Source: Meandrina meandrites
Taxonomy: Eukaryota; Cnidaria; Anthozoa; Scleractinia; Meandrinidae
Direction of reading: 5' to 3'
DNA length: 64,000 nt
Assembly: GCA_963693305.1 (NCBI GenBank)
Contig: OY855905.1
Location: 33,219,250-33,283,249 of the forward strand
Positions 45,201 through 56,737 of the stretch are shown one piece after another. Positions within the stretch are counted from its first letter, which is position 1. Each line of letters starts with the position of its first letter. Under the pieces are notes generated by a model that had not been told where the DNA came from, did no database searches, and worked only from the letters and a program-made list of their open reading frames with translations. Position numbers and translations under genes: made by a program.

Positions 45201-47221
45201 AGAAAACGACATACCGGCCGGCAACATCGCGATAAAATTTCAGCCAAACGTAACACAAATATTCACTGATTATTATTAAATCGAATGAAAGTACACAGTG
45301 ACCGTCCGCAAATGAAAAAGGCTTTAGAGCACCAGAACGTAGCCATGTTAAGTAGTATGGTAAAGGGCTGAACATTTTAATGAAAACCGCAAGCTATGCC
45401 TTAAAGGTTTGCTCTAAGAATGTAATTTTAGATCAACATGTGACAGGATGATAAGGTGCAGACGAAGTTACCAATAACAAAGATAAGAGTAAAATAAAAT
45501 TGTGTGAAGTTGTTAGCCCCCGGTTACGGTAGGAGAAAGATCTAACGGCAGTGTTTCCTTGGACTTCACTTTAATAAAAGATAGCGTTAAGCAATAAAGA
45601 TATGTTTCTAGGATAGAACGCACTGGACGATACTACGATAAAATTAGCCAAAATTAGAAAAGTTAAATGATAGGGAAACTCTAGTGAATCATTATTCTGT
45701 AGGATGCATTTTGATCCGCAAAAGCGAGGGTGTATCGTTGTAATTAGGCCCCAGGGTTCGTAGCAGGCCGACGACGTCTGTCGAATATTGGACTTATAGT
45801 TCGCCACAAGAAATTTGTTCAGCTGTGAAGCAGTATCTGTTTTGGAGACATGAAGTAAACAGATGCGTGTTTGTTGAGGCCAGGGTGGGCATGAACATGT
45901 TCAATTAGCAGCGATTGCTGTCATTGATGTCAGTGAATAAATTATAGATCATGGAGATATTCACGTCGAGCGGAAAATCTCCACTGATCATAGTGAAGCT
46001 AAATCCACTTGCTTTTTTTTCAAATTTTATTTTGTCGCTTGGCGCAAGCAGATTGCTCAATAGTTAATTTTTTAAAACTATTAAGTGGGTCTCCCCTAGT
46101 GTTATGCGTTGGAAAACCAGGAAGAGAAGGAAATGTCATTTTGCTTACTGCCTGCTTTATCTCTATATGAATATTCGTGAATGGTGGCAATTGAACTGAT
46201 TTTTTTTATTAACCACAACAGAGAGACCTCTTGCGAAGACCGAGAATTTCAATTTATTTACTTGAGACTGAATGTGAGTAGTTTTTCAAAGGGATGTAAT
46301 TATATTCAAACAATTACAAAAACGAAATCATCAACCTATGCGAACGGGGCTTTCAGAAACAAAATAAAAGAACTAGATGAAAGATTCAGGAAAAATTCTA
46401 AAGATTAGTTCAAGTGGCGTGCTATAAGACATTTAGCAAAATAGAGATAAGCCTTCAACGAGACGAAATTCAATTTTAAATTGAACTGATTTGATTACAC
46501 CACGGTCATAAATTCCTCATGCATAATTCAATTCATCTATGCTCCCCCAAACATTGATTCTATTCACTTCATTTTCCAAGCGCTGAAGCTGCCTTTTAAC
46601 TTGGTGGAATTACAGCAAGATCCTTTATCTCCTGGAGAGCGCCTTTCGACGCTTCTTTTTCAATTTCAAAGCAGTCGAAACTGTTGATTAAAGGTTTGTG
46701 CTTCAAGCGTTTAAATACAAGAATTAATCTTTTATTGAGCCGTTCGCCAGATATTCGACACGGAAACGCGAGGGAAATAGCCCAAACAGATGACGTTGGG
46801 GAAAGCCGGATCAAGCTCGTAGATTGGCTGATGTCAGGAGAGAATAGAGCCGTAAAATCTCATTGGTTTTTGCTGTAAGTGCCTGTCAATTGTAAAAAGG
46901 CAGTTGTCCTTTCCAGGGGAAAGATATTACTGGCGATAATTCAGACCTGAGGGAAGCTATCCGATTCTCAATTGTTCTGATATTTGACGCCAGGTGGACG
47001 GCTAAGTAAACATCGCGGTTGGAGAGCGTTTTCGCTTAAAAACCGCGATTTTAAAACCCCTCCTTCATTACAGAATCGTCGTTGTTGCTGTTGGTACGTG
47101 GCGAGACCATAAAATATTAAGAAGCTTTGACTCTTCGTCAAGCAGATAGTCCGAAGGAAGCCGAAAGCAAGAAAAGTGACACTTCACAAGGGTAAATTTG
47201 GATTAGCTCTAGCTGGCAGTT
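42263..47221. other. Gene-free stretch upstream of the GPCR
   Basis: Nearly 5 kb without a gene I can support. The longest frames (42666-42980 plus, 43423-43770 minus) match no family I know and lack splice sites. The 5' leader of the GPCR must lie in the last few hundred bases. Confidence 0.5.
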
Positions 47222-48367
47222 ATGGATACATTGTCTACAGCTAATCAAAACACATCGAACACAGACAAGGTAAACGGCAGTTTAAATGCGTCGTCGACCA
47301 GTACCGAGAAATCTATCCTTGCGGAGCTATATCCTGCGTTCGTTGTTTTGATATGTATTGTTGGCTTGCTCGGAAATCTTTCCGTTCTCGTCGCCTTCTT
47401 CACGCATCGTCGACTGAGAACAAAAATCAACTGCTTCCTGGTCAGCCTGGCGTTTTCCGATCTCTTACTGACTGGGATATCTATACCTCTGGAATTGGAG
47501 TATTTTATTCGATCGGAATTCATCCATGGCGTCGTCATTTGCGAACTTATGTACACCATTCACTTCGTTGGTCTGTCGTGTTCATCGCTCAACTTGCTTG
47601 CGGTAAGCATTTACCGCTATCTCACTATCGCGTTTCCATTTTCCATGAAACTCGTGCAGCCAGTTCGAGTTATGATGGCAATAGCTGGACTGTGGTTGTA
47701 CTCGGTGATTACGGCGCTGCTACCGTTGATGGGTTGGCGAAGCTTTCCTACTTCACTTAAATTCAAGCTCTGCGTGTTTGCCGCGGAACCAGAATACGCT
47801 CTGTTTATACTTAGCGTGAACTGGCTGTGCCCGGCCGTGCTTGTTCTCATCATATACGGGTTGATCTTCCGCATTGCCAGAGCTCATGCTATCAAGATAG
47901 CTAAACAACAAGTGCTGGGCGAGTACGAGCGCATTCGCAATCCCCTTTTCAAAGGCGCTAAAACCTTAGGGAAGATAGCGATGGTGTATCTCATATGCTG
48001 TTACCCTTATGTTATCGAAGCCCTCCTTAGATTATCAACGGAAGTCTCGATTCCTAGGTGGTTACACCTGATATTCCTTCTGCTCTACTACGCAAGCTCG
48101 GCGGTCAATCCGTTTCTGTACGCCGGACTTTGCACGGATTTCCGAGAGGTGTTCAGCAAATGCGCAAACAAAGGTTGCAGGAAACTTTCCGTGCTGTTTC
48201 AACGCCTCGCTGCTTTGCCTCGTCGCGTTGTTTCTTCGCTGTTCTCAGATGCCAGTGAACGGAACTCCGACCACAACCTTCATCATGGTCGTCACAGGCG
48301 TAGCCGCACGCGGACTCGTTCTGGAAGTTCGTCTTTTCAGCAGCCAACTGTTGCTACTGTTGTGTGA
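47222..48367 (+). CDS. Class A (rhodopsin-family) G-protein-coupled receptor, orphan
   Basis: An intronless frame of 381 residues. The extracellular N-terminus has three N-glycosylation sequons (N10, N18, N22). Seven membrane segments are clear. TM1 has GN (51-52), TM2 SLAFSD (D80) and TM4 W158. Cys107 and Cys184 can form the TM3-ECL2 disulfide. TM7 ends in NPFLY (296-300), followed by an amphipathic helix 8. Two signatures deviate. The DRY box is YRY (131-133), with Tyr in place of the ionic-lock Asp. The CWxP of TM6 is CCYP (259-262), without the toggle Trp. Position 290 is Tyr, so it is not an opsin. The tail is rich in His, Arg and Ser. The loop and motif style recalls the many amine- or melatonin-like orphan receptors of cnidarians; the ligand cannot be named. 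Confidence 0.93.
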   Translation: MDTLSTANQNTSNTDKVNGSLNASSTSTEKSILAELYPAFVVLICIVGLLGNLSVLVAFFTHRRLRTKINCFLVSLAFSDLLLTGISIPLELEYFIRSEFIHGVVICELMYTIHFVGLSCSSLNLLAVSIYRYLTIAFPFSMKLVQPVRVMMAIAGLWLYSVITALLPLMGWRSFPTSLKFKLCVFAAEPEYALFILSVNWLCPAVLVLIIYGLIFRIARAHAIKIAKQQVLGEYERIRNPLFKGAKTLGKIAMVYLICCYPYVIEALLRLSTEVSIPRWLHLIFLLLYYASSAVNPFLYAGLCTDFREVFSKCANKGCRKLSVLFQRLAALPRRVVSSLFSDASERNSDHNLHHGRHRRSRTRTRSGSSSFQQPTVATVV

Positions 48368-51267
48368 ATGACTGTTGGGTCTTTGGTAAGGGAGGAACTG
48401 TTGTTGAATGGATGCCGTAAGGTAGAAACTGTCGAACTTTGCCTGAATAAGACTGCTGTGAGGTAGCCAACTGGTCAGTCTCTGAATATGACTGAATATC
48501 CTCTTATTAGAAATACTGCAACACGAAACTGGAGAAACAGCATGACTGCGTTGAAAACAGAGAGGGTACTTTGTTGATCAATAGAGAGAACCTTACTAGA
48601 AGAGCTAACTGGAACAGAATAAAGGAAAAAGATATGTAATATAGCATGTAGCTCGATATAAATGGCTTTAGTTGTAGAGTCTTTGATTGCAGACTTTATA
48701 GATTTTAGAGCTCGCGTTTCCACTGAACGCTTATAATTACCCAGCTTAAATTCAATGGTCTTTGAACTTCTTACATATTTATGTGGTTCGAAGAAAACGA
48801 TATCAGCGTAACGGAGACATATCTCCGCGTTAGTGTCAGAGTTAGAGCTGACGTACAGGAAAAGAAGGGAACTTTACATAGAAGGAAATAAAACTAGTGT
48901 GAGTGTCCAAAGTTTAATTTTGAGTTCGAAAGTAATCTATGCCAACAAACGCATAATAAAGACTTGTTAGTAGAAGTAGGTTTGATGATAACGTAACATC
49001 AAGTTTTTCTAAGCGTTTTCCTTATGTTGCGCAATCTTGAGAAAAATTTAAAAACACATTTATCATCCACTACATACTGTCAGGATAATCAGAATCATCG
49101 ACTTCCACCCACATTCGGCGGCATGGCACGCAAACTTAGTGGAAGCACTTCAAGTGTAGGTGCAAGAGAACAACATACAGTTGATCTCCTAACTGCAAGG
49201 AAGGCACTCTGGCTTTTTAGTGGAAGCGTGTAAATGTAACATTTAATTTCCCAAAGAAACGAGTCTTGACACAGCTTGGATATATTCAACTGTCGTGCGT
49301 GCATTGTGTAGCTTATCGTCTGATTCTAATCGATCGAGATCTCGTAACTTGTGCTAGATATTTTAAACAGCTAGATACTTCAACGATCGACGAACTGCAT
49401 GAATGCTCAGGTATTAACATACCCTTGTTGGCGCACAGTTTCGCTGAATTAGGAGATTTTAGTGTAAGATGGACGAAAAATAAATAGAATTTAATGCAAT
49501 TTTCAGTTTAATTTGTATGTGTGTGTGTATTATGGTAAGAGTTCATCTTCGATTGTAGTGTGCTGCGCTCTGTTTGTTAAACGCTATGTTTTTCACGTAA
49601 ATAGTAGAATCACTGCCAAGAAGCAACAACAGGAATACGCGCGAAGAAATCGGAAATAGTAAATCATTAAAGAATTCAACATGTCTAGATCTATTGCTAT
49701 TGCTAATTGTTTATCGTGGAGTTTTGCAGCTTCTATGATGAAGGCTCTATCTAATCTGTCGTTCACAGTCGGCGAAGTAAAAATAAAATGAAAATTTTAA
49801 TTTCAAATTAAAATCCTTTCTTTTTTCTTTTTCTTTTTTCCGCTTTGTTCTTGGTCAGGTGAAGGAACAACATTGAAAGAAATGCCTGAATTTACTAGTA
49901 ACCAGCCAAACAGCACGCAACTTTATTGATTCAAGCAGGTTTCTATAAAAGCTCCCCTGAAGAGTAATTGAACCGAATGAAAAACAAAATTAAAAACCGT
50001 CACTTGGTGACAGAGATTTATCTTACCAAATCAGTCCGTTCATTTAGTTTTTGATTGATAATTTTGTTGCGGAAAAGGAAACAAGGGTATCTCTGTCCGG
50101 CGTATAACATTGTTAATGAAAGTTTGAGTGCTTCATTTGAGCTCAGTGGGCAACATAACTTAGTTTTCCTTCTGGCTTCCGTCTTAGTGCAGGAAACAAA
50201 ATGCGGTTATCGGAATTGAAAGCTTTGAGGGTTTGAGTTGTTTGTTCGGTTAAAATAGAAGGAACAAATTCATTTTTAAGAAAGTAATTAATGTTTACAC
50301 AGAAGGAGCACCCAGTGACACCAGAAAACAATAAGTGAAAAACACTTGAAAGGACAAAGTAGTAAATATTCGCTGTGTCTAAGCAGACAAGTCGAAACTG
50401 ATAAACATGCCCACCTCTTGAATAGTGAAGTAACGTAAGTTGTTGAAATAGCAATTCCTTGAATGACAGGCACTTCAACTCAGTGACAAGACATGAATTT
50501 TTAGAAATCAAACGTACAAAGATGCATGATCATATTTAATAAACGCAATCTTATTCAATGTAGAAGAAAGTGAGAATAGTCTTTGTTAATCGGCAAGTTT
50601 GCTTATAGTACAGAGTTTGTAACTTAGTGTCAACATTTTACCACCACTTTAATTTGGATATAGAATGACATGTTTTTCGGGCTACTCCTGTTTAATTCAG
50701 AAATCCAACGTAGAATAGGTCGACAGCTTCACGTTCAATTTGTTTTTTATTCAGTTCTGTCACTCTTCCTGTTCTCTGGGCTGAGTACCAGTGTATACAG
50801 TTCATTTTACGCTTTTTTTATCATTTTGTAACCACATCTCTACCTCTCTATGACTTTCAAGCCTGGATTGTTTTGAGTCAGGAGACATTTGCGGTACTCG
50901 ATCATCGCTCTGACGATGCAAAACATTCCGCCCACTCCACCTACCGACAAAAAAAGGCCACAAAAATATCATTTGCCAAATTAAATTGACATGCTTTCAG
51001 CTAACGTCCAGCCAAAATTTTGATTTGCATCGATTCATGTAGTGCTTGCAGCGGAAAAACAACTGAAAAGACACTCAGGAAGAACGCTTATACGTGATAC
51101 AACATAAAAAAAAACTAGAAACCATTAAATGGGATATCCCCAGTTAACCTTGACACTTTGTTGAAATAACCTTGGAATGATGAAAGCACATTTGATAGAA
51201 AGGACTGCGGGGTAAGGTGGAATCACTTAGACACTCACGTATTAGCTGGGCCCAGTTGCTATGATCA
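48368..51267. other. Gene-free stretch
   Basis: Probably includes the GPCR 3' UTR. Only short frames; the 122-codon minus frame at 50143-50511 has no recognisable homology. A pyrimidine-rich tctttttctttttc run lies near 49818. Confidence 0.5.
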
Positions 51268-51413
51268 AAGGGTGGATAACGCTTACCACCGGATAAATCA
51301 CTATCCAGTGGATAAGTGTTAGCAAAACAAACAGTGCTATCCACTGGATAGTGATTTATCGAGTGGATTAATTTATAGTGTTGTCCAGCTTTTGAACAAC
51401 CAGGGCCTATAGT
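51268..51413. repeat. Foldback of the atccactggata family, copy 2
   Basis: gtggataacgcttaccaccg and ataaatcactatccagtgga are mirrored by atccactggatagtgattta and ttgtccagcttttgaacaac. Fuller copy of the family seen at 30829 and 53098. Confidence 0.8.
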
Positions 51414-52251
51414 ATAAGTAGTCGGCCCGCTTTGACAAGTCGTGATGGAATTCATAGTCATGCAGCGAAACATTCTGGCGACACTCTCTGTTTCCCTATT
51501 TTAAAAGGACCTAATGATTGTTATGCTATAGTCGACTTGAATCATGCCAGTGTCCTTGCAGACTGAAGGTCGATTGTATTTTCGACGACCACGCCCAGAG
51601 GTCAAATCTAACTTCGCAAAATAATGACAATTTTGCAGCTTTTCGTTTCGTGTTATATTAATTTTCTTTATTGCGCTAACCGATTCACGTATGGGTTTCA
51701 CCGGTTCAATAACATTTATTACGCATTGCATCTTCATATCCATGATTCGGTTTGGAAAGCCGGTACGAGAGGATAGGAGCCCTGGAAGTTACTTCTAGCA
51801 AGTTCACTGAATTTTGTAAGCTGCGACAGGGAGGAAGTGTTGAGAAAAATTGGCGAATAACGTCTTCGCAAGGAAAAATATATGTAGGATAGTTATATAT
51901 AGTTATCTCGTGCCGATTTGAGTGGAAATGATAAAAACGCGAATCCTTGTTATGATGTGTTGTGAACAAAAATACCCGAATTTAGTCGTGGACCCATACG
52001 GTTTAAAAGTTTCACTGGCAATCCTTTTGGCTGATATTGTTTATATTGACCTAAATTTGGCGAGAAGAGATAAACCTCCTCGTTTTTTTTTCAGTTTGGG
52101 AAACAACCAGAAAGCAGTTATCTCCTCTGGGGCCGGGATTCCTGTTCTCTCATATGGACGAGATCAACAAAACTGAAACCGTTTTCTTTCAGCTGACGTA
52201 AGCAGACGACATTGAAGTATCAAGGGAAAGGAATAGCAGCACAAAAAATAT
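51414..52251. other. Gene-free stretch
   Basis: No exon, RNA or repeat recognised; only short open frames. Confidence 0.45.
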
Positions 52252-52419
52252 CAGTGGCGGATCCAGACCTTCAGCTAAGGAGGGGTCCCGCTTGACAATG
52301 AATGTTGAATTCTGCGAAGATAATTCCGGTACTTCAAAGAAAATGCGCTATTTCCGAAAAAAATAAGGGGCGGGGGGAGGGGCCCGGGCCCGCGGCACTT
52401 CAAAGTGGATCCGCCACTG
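52252..52419. mobile_element. 168-bp hAT-like MITE
   Basis: cagtggcggatccag opens and its near-inverse (tggatccgccactg) closes the element. CAGTGGCGG-type ends occur in hAT transposons. The flanks are A/T-rich and similar (aaaaatat, aatatatt) but not an exact duplication. Confidence 0.75.
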
Positions 52420-53097
52420 AATATATTTTGATTTTATCGAGAGCGACAATTTGCTTTATGTGATAAAAAAGGCTTTCCCGAGAAAATGAAAAATTGGCAA
52501 GAATACAATTATTATTATACAGCCATGCCCTCGATGCTTTTTGGTTAGACAAAGGAGAAGGAGCTCTGGGCCGAATGGTATATCATTTCATTATCAGCAT
52601 ATCGCCATACTGTTTCAACTCTTTATATGAAAAAGCATTGAGAGCAAAAGAGAACGAGATCCTACGACATTTTGACGACTTTAAGCCAGTTAGTATACGG
52701 TTTTGAAGAGACAACATTTTGTCTTAAGTCACGCGGAGGGTGTTCACCAAACAGATTGCCTATTCCAATCGTTCAATTTCCAAGTTTATGAATGTATGCT
52801 GAAAACATTTGACGTCGCTTTTCTGAATTCCCTTTCGGCCGCCATTATTTATCGCCAGCCGGGGGGGAGGGGGGACGCCATGATTCCATGTACGCCCCTT
52901 CCCGTTAGTTTCGACAGAGTGCTTTTCCTACATATCTGTGTGTAAATCCTGCAGACAAATCTACAGACAAAAATGTATGGAAAACTGAAAACAACCCTGA
53001 AATTCAATCAGCATTTCTTGACGTGGTATTTTAGAAAAAAATGATTCATAAATAAATACTGCGTCATTTTTGCAAGTCGTTTATGCCAAGTTGTAGG

Positions 53098-53145
53098 AGG
53101 GTGGATAACGCTTTCCACTGGCTGACTCACACCCAGCGGATATAG
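53098..53145. repeat. Fragment of the atccactggata family
   Basis: ggtggataacgctttccact then cacacccagcggatatagcg, a degenerate partial copy. Confidence 0.5.
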
Positions 53146-53439
53146 CGTAAATAAGTTACGTTTGTAAGCCAACAACTACAGCTTGATGTTACGTTTCTGA
53201 GGAAAACACTGGCAAAAACCTAAAAGGTACAAGCTCGCCTGAGCAGGGTATAGGAGGAGGCGATAAGTGTTTGTAAGCTATCTAGACGGTTTTGGGGCAT
53301 GGTGCTCAAAAAAGTTTTATATTTGGGTCTTCTAAAATTGCTGGAAATGTATTTTAAACTTACAATATAATTATTTATACTGCATGATTACACATTTCAA
53401 GCAGGAAAGGTATTATGGTCGGCATAAATCTCTGAGTGG

Positions 53440-53720
53440 CATGAAATTCATCTGAGGCACCCATTTTCCGCCTTTGCTTAACCATGCGTGCCCCCTCCCC
53501 CCTCCCCGTTTTCTCTCAAGACGAAATCAAGTGAGCCCCCACCCAAACTAATCGTCCGACCCCCAACAGTTCATGGTTAGACTTCAAACTGTAAGGTTCC
53601 TGAGGGGAGAGGAAGGGGTGCAATACCATTTCCAAGCACACATTTTGCCCAAATCCCATTTTCAGCCTATTTTTGCAAAATTCCCAGTCACATTCCCATT
53701 TTTTGTGCTTTGCCAGTCCC
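53440..53720 (+). repeat. Word-repeat region (cccatttt)
   Basis: caccc/tcccattttc words recur five to six times, with C-rich runs near 53490-53560. Similar in style to the other word-repeat elements, with no clear inverted arms. Confidence 0.4.
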
Positions 53721-54282
53721 GGTGACCTAAAGAAATATGATTTTAAAGCATCCTTTAAACCGTTCTGCCGCCTGTCGCCTTTTCTTTTTATACCGTTCCT
53801 GGAGATTTCCCCTCGCGACTTACTCCTCCCCTTTCACAAATCCCACCTACCGGCACAAAACTAAATGGCTTAATGATATGTTTATCTCTCGCTTAGGAAA
53901 CGAAAAAACGAGAGATACTAGGAACGAGGTTATTTGTTTCGTTTGTTTCTCTCTGAGAAAGAGCCCTCAGTGGATATAACACGAGAATAGTGTTCCGTTT
54001 AGTTTGTCATGCCTCACAGGAGAAGGACGCAAGCGTGATCAAAATTTCAAGCCGATTTTTCTTTTAATATTCTTGTTTCAACAGGATTTTATATTGTTTC
54101 ATCGAAAGAGAGAGAAAAAAAGGTTTGTATAAAATGCAAGATATAAGTCTATCACACCGTTTAGTAAATAGTAATAAACGGCACGCAATGCATGCAGAAG
54201 CGATGACGTTTCACAAGGGGTCTTTAAGAATTTTCAGGAAATTTGACAGAAAATTTCAAGAAAGTTAATAAAAATAGCTGAC

Positions 54283-54895
54283 AACTTCTGTGTTGAATGA
54301 TTGTTCGACAAAAGTTGCGTTATGTTGCAGGGAGATATCTGATACTGACGACATATGATACAAGGTCAAACGCTGTCTTGAAATTGTTGAGCCCTTTTGT
54401 TTTTAAAAAAAGAATAAAGATTTCTGTTTACTAAATCTTATAAAACACATCAAATATAATTAGTCTCTTTCACTTATACTTAGAATTAGTGCCTTCTAAC
54501 TGCCCGGGAGTATTTTGCTTTAAGTTCTACGCAGTGCTTTCTTGTTGAGTTAAACTTGATTTCTTTTCTACTGACGTTTATTCCTGAACAACTTCTGTGT
54601 TGAATGACTGTTTGACAAAAGCTGTGTTATCTTGTAGCGCGACCTCCGATACTGACGACATAAGATACAAGGTCAAACGCTGTCTTGAAAATGTTTAGCC
54701 TTTTTCTTTTAAAAAATGTAAAGATTTCTGTTTACTAAATCTAATAAAACACATCAAATATAATTTGTGTCTTTCGTTTATACATAGAATCGGTCCTTTC
54801 TAACTGCCCGGGAGTATTTTGCTTTGAGTTCTACGCCGTGATTTCTTGTTGAGTTTTACTTGAATTCTTTTCTACTGACGTTTATCCCTGAAGTT
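54283..54895 (+). repeat. Two-unit tandem repeat, period 307 bp
   Basis: aacttctgtgttgaatga at 54283 restarts at 54590. The units share gatacaaggtcaaacgctgt, gatttctgtttactaaatct and aactgcccgggagtattttg, about 90 percent alike. It lies about 600 bp upstream of the membrane-protein gene and has no coding frame. Confidence 0.88.
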
Positions 54896-55075
54896 AGTTC
54901 CAAATTCTATTCGGTTCTAGAATAGAATCCCGTCCACTCGCACGACGAATACAACAAGAACACAAACCATGCACCTAGTTCCCAATGCTCTTCGGTTCAA
55001 GTCAGGGAGTAATCGTAACACCGTAACACCAAAAATTCCATAAATTCCATCGCTTTTCCGCTTTACAGCATTAAC

Positions 55076-55102
55076 CGATGACGTCATAAAATGACGTCAT
55101 CG
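55076..55102. promoter_or_regulatory. Palindromic pair of CRE sites
   Basis: cgatgacgtcat, aaa, atgacgtcatcg: two perfect TGACGTCA cAMP-response elements (55079-55086, 55092-55099) arranged as a 27-bp palindrome, about 380 bp upstream of the ATG at 55484. CREB/ATF binding is inferred from the consensus. Confidence 0.7.
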
Positions 55103-55483
55103 CTTAAAAATAGTTCCCAATATAGATCAGTACTTAATTCACTGACCCCTTGCCAAAATATGCAAATATCTGGTTTCGCTATAAGATTACGTTGATCACA
55201 TGATCGGTGACCGCACTTTACCTTCTGCCCATGAGACTGTCGTAAATCAATTTTTCATCCGGTGTAGCGTTTGTTCCCGGTTTTCGATTTGAGGCTAGAC
55301 ACCGAACTGTTTCTTTCTCCAGCGGTGATTTACAAACCTAGCACTTGCATCTTCGACTTAATTCCTGGGATATAATTTATTAGAGCCGGTGCAATGTGAG
55401 AAAAGAAAGGAGACGACAATGCTGTCCTATCTTATCGCAACAAAGCAATTACAGTAGCCAGCACTGCAGCCGAATTTTAAGAG

Positions 55484-56737
55484 ATGAATGGCCAAATGGA
55501 TTCTTTCGACTTTACAGGTCTTGAAAATGAGGAAGATGATCAAATAGAGACTGAAAGCAGAGACATAGACTTTGAATTAGGCCAAAGGCGTCACATCCAG
55601 CGAGATGGCTGTAACGCAACAACTCCACGAAGATTCTTGTATGGGATTATTTCGTCGGGATCTTTTCTTCAAGGCGTCGCTTCCGTTGCAGGTATTTGGC
55701 AAAGCTCGAAATGTTGGTCTTTCGTTTCAATTTTGATCACTATGCCACTGCTACTTTTTATTTTAATCGGAGAGTCAGTGATCGTATTCTTTTGCAGAAA
55801 AAACAGGGGGCACTTTAATGATACATTTTGTAGTAAAACCAGAGGATATATTGACCTTTCTGTCCATCCGGATCACGACGAAGACAGAGTTCTTCAGCTT
55901 CTTCGTTTTCTATCAGTAGCAGCTCAAGTATTTTGTTTCGTAACCATGAGCATCTCTGTGCGGAAGGGCCGGTTCAAGTCGCAAGCCATGTCGTTAGACC
56001 AGGCTTACAAACTCGTTAAACCGGCAGACTGGGTCATGGTCAATGTACAGTTACTTGGTTTTCTGATCCTTCTCCTGACATCAAACCTGCTTGATTTTTG
56101 CTGCTCCTTGAATGGAAAGTGCGACAACTGTGACCCGTTTGGGGCGATCTTCTATGCCTTGTTATCTGTCATGTTGTGGCTCACCGTGGTCTCCTGTCTA
56201 GTCTATGCAACGGTTGTGAACGGCGTTATTGCCCACGCCCGCGAGGGCAATGACCAGATAATTGGAATGGAAGGCGGTACGGTCAACGACGTCATTGAAA
56301 TTCACCAGCGATTTTGCAAAATCGGAATGCATACAATCAAGATGTTCCACTTATGGTTTTTGGTGAATTCAGCTTGCTATTTCTTGCTGATTGTCTATGT
56401 GTTGGTAATCTTTTTACTGCCAGCTCAGAAACCGGATTCGTGGATAGTCTTTTACCACTTCAGTGTTTTGCTATTTTATTCGTTGTTTGCTTTCCTTCAT
56501 CCATGGCTAACAGCTGCGAAACTCACGCGCACGTATGCAAAGCTAACAAGGACGCTCAACACAACTGTTCAGTGGAAACCAAATCACCCGTTTAATGAGC
56601 GATCAAACCTGGACAGCTTTATACTTTATGCTGCTAACACACAGTGCCAGTTCTCACAGATTACTTGCAGCTCCAGTCTCCCATATATATCGGTGGTCCT
56701 CGCACTGTGTGGACTGGGACTAAGATATTTTCAGTAG
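55484..56737 (+). CDS. Intronless multi-pass membrane protein, possibly gustatory-receptor-like
   Basis: 417 residues from one exon. An acidic N-terminus of about 50 residues precedes seven hydrophobic segments at about 77-103, 136-158, 185-206, 221-248, 287-312, 320-345 and 397-415. A long loop (249-286) separates segments four and five. The last part reads FILYAANTQCQF (379-390) and then a final hydrophobic helix. It has no DRY, NPxxY or other class A GPCR mark. A cytoplasmic acidic N-terminus, a large loop before segment five and a C-terminal (T)Y...QF-like motif recall the Gr/GRL chemoreceptor superfamily, which has cnidarian members. The motif here is loose (LYAANTQCQF), so this is a suggestion only. 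The start ATG is the first in frame; another ATG follows four codons later. The tandem 307-bp repeat and the CRE palindrome lie upstream. Confidence 0.85.
   Translation: MNGQMDSFDFTGLENEEDDQIETESRDIDFELGQRRHIQRDGCNATTPRRFLYGIISSGSFLQGVASVAGIWQSSKCWSFVSILITMPLLLFILIGESVIVFFCRKNRGHFNDTFCSKTRGYIDLSVHPDHDEDRVLQLLRFLSVAAQVFCFVTMSISVRKGRFKSQAMSLDQAYKLVKPADWVMVNVQLLGFLILLLTSNLLDFCCSLNGKCDNCDPFGAIFYALLSVMLWLTVVSCLVYATVVNGVIAHAREGNDQIIGMEGGTVNDVIEIHQRFCKIGMHTIKMFHLWFLVNSACYFLLIVYVLVIFLLPAQKPDSWIVFYHFSVLLFYSLFAFLHPWLTAAKLTRTYAKLTRTLNTTVQWKPNHPFNERSNLDSFILYAANTQCQFSQITCSSSLPYISVVLALCGLGLRYFQ

Noticed and set aside
47353..47760. 135-codon frame overlapping the GPCR
   Set aside because: Out-of-frame shadow of the receptor coding sequence.
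56314..56595. 93-codon frame inside the membrane-protein gene
   Set aside because: Shadow in another frame of the 417-residue coding sequence.
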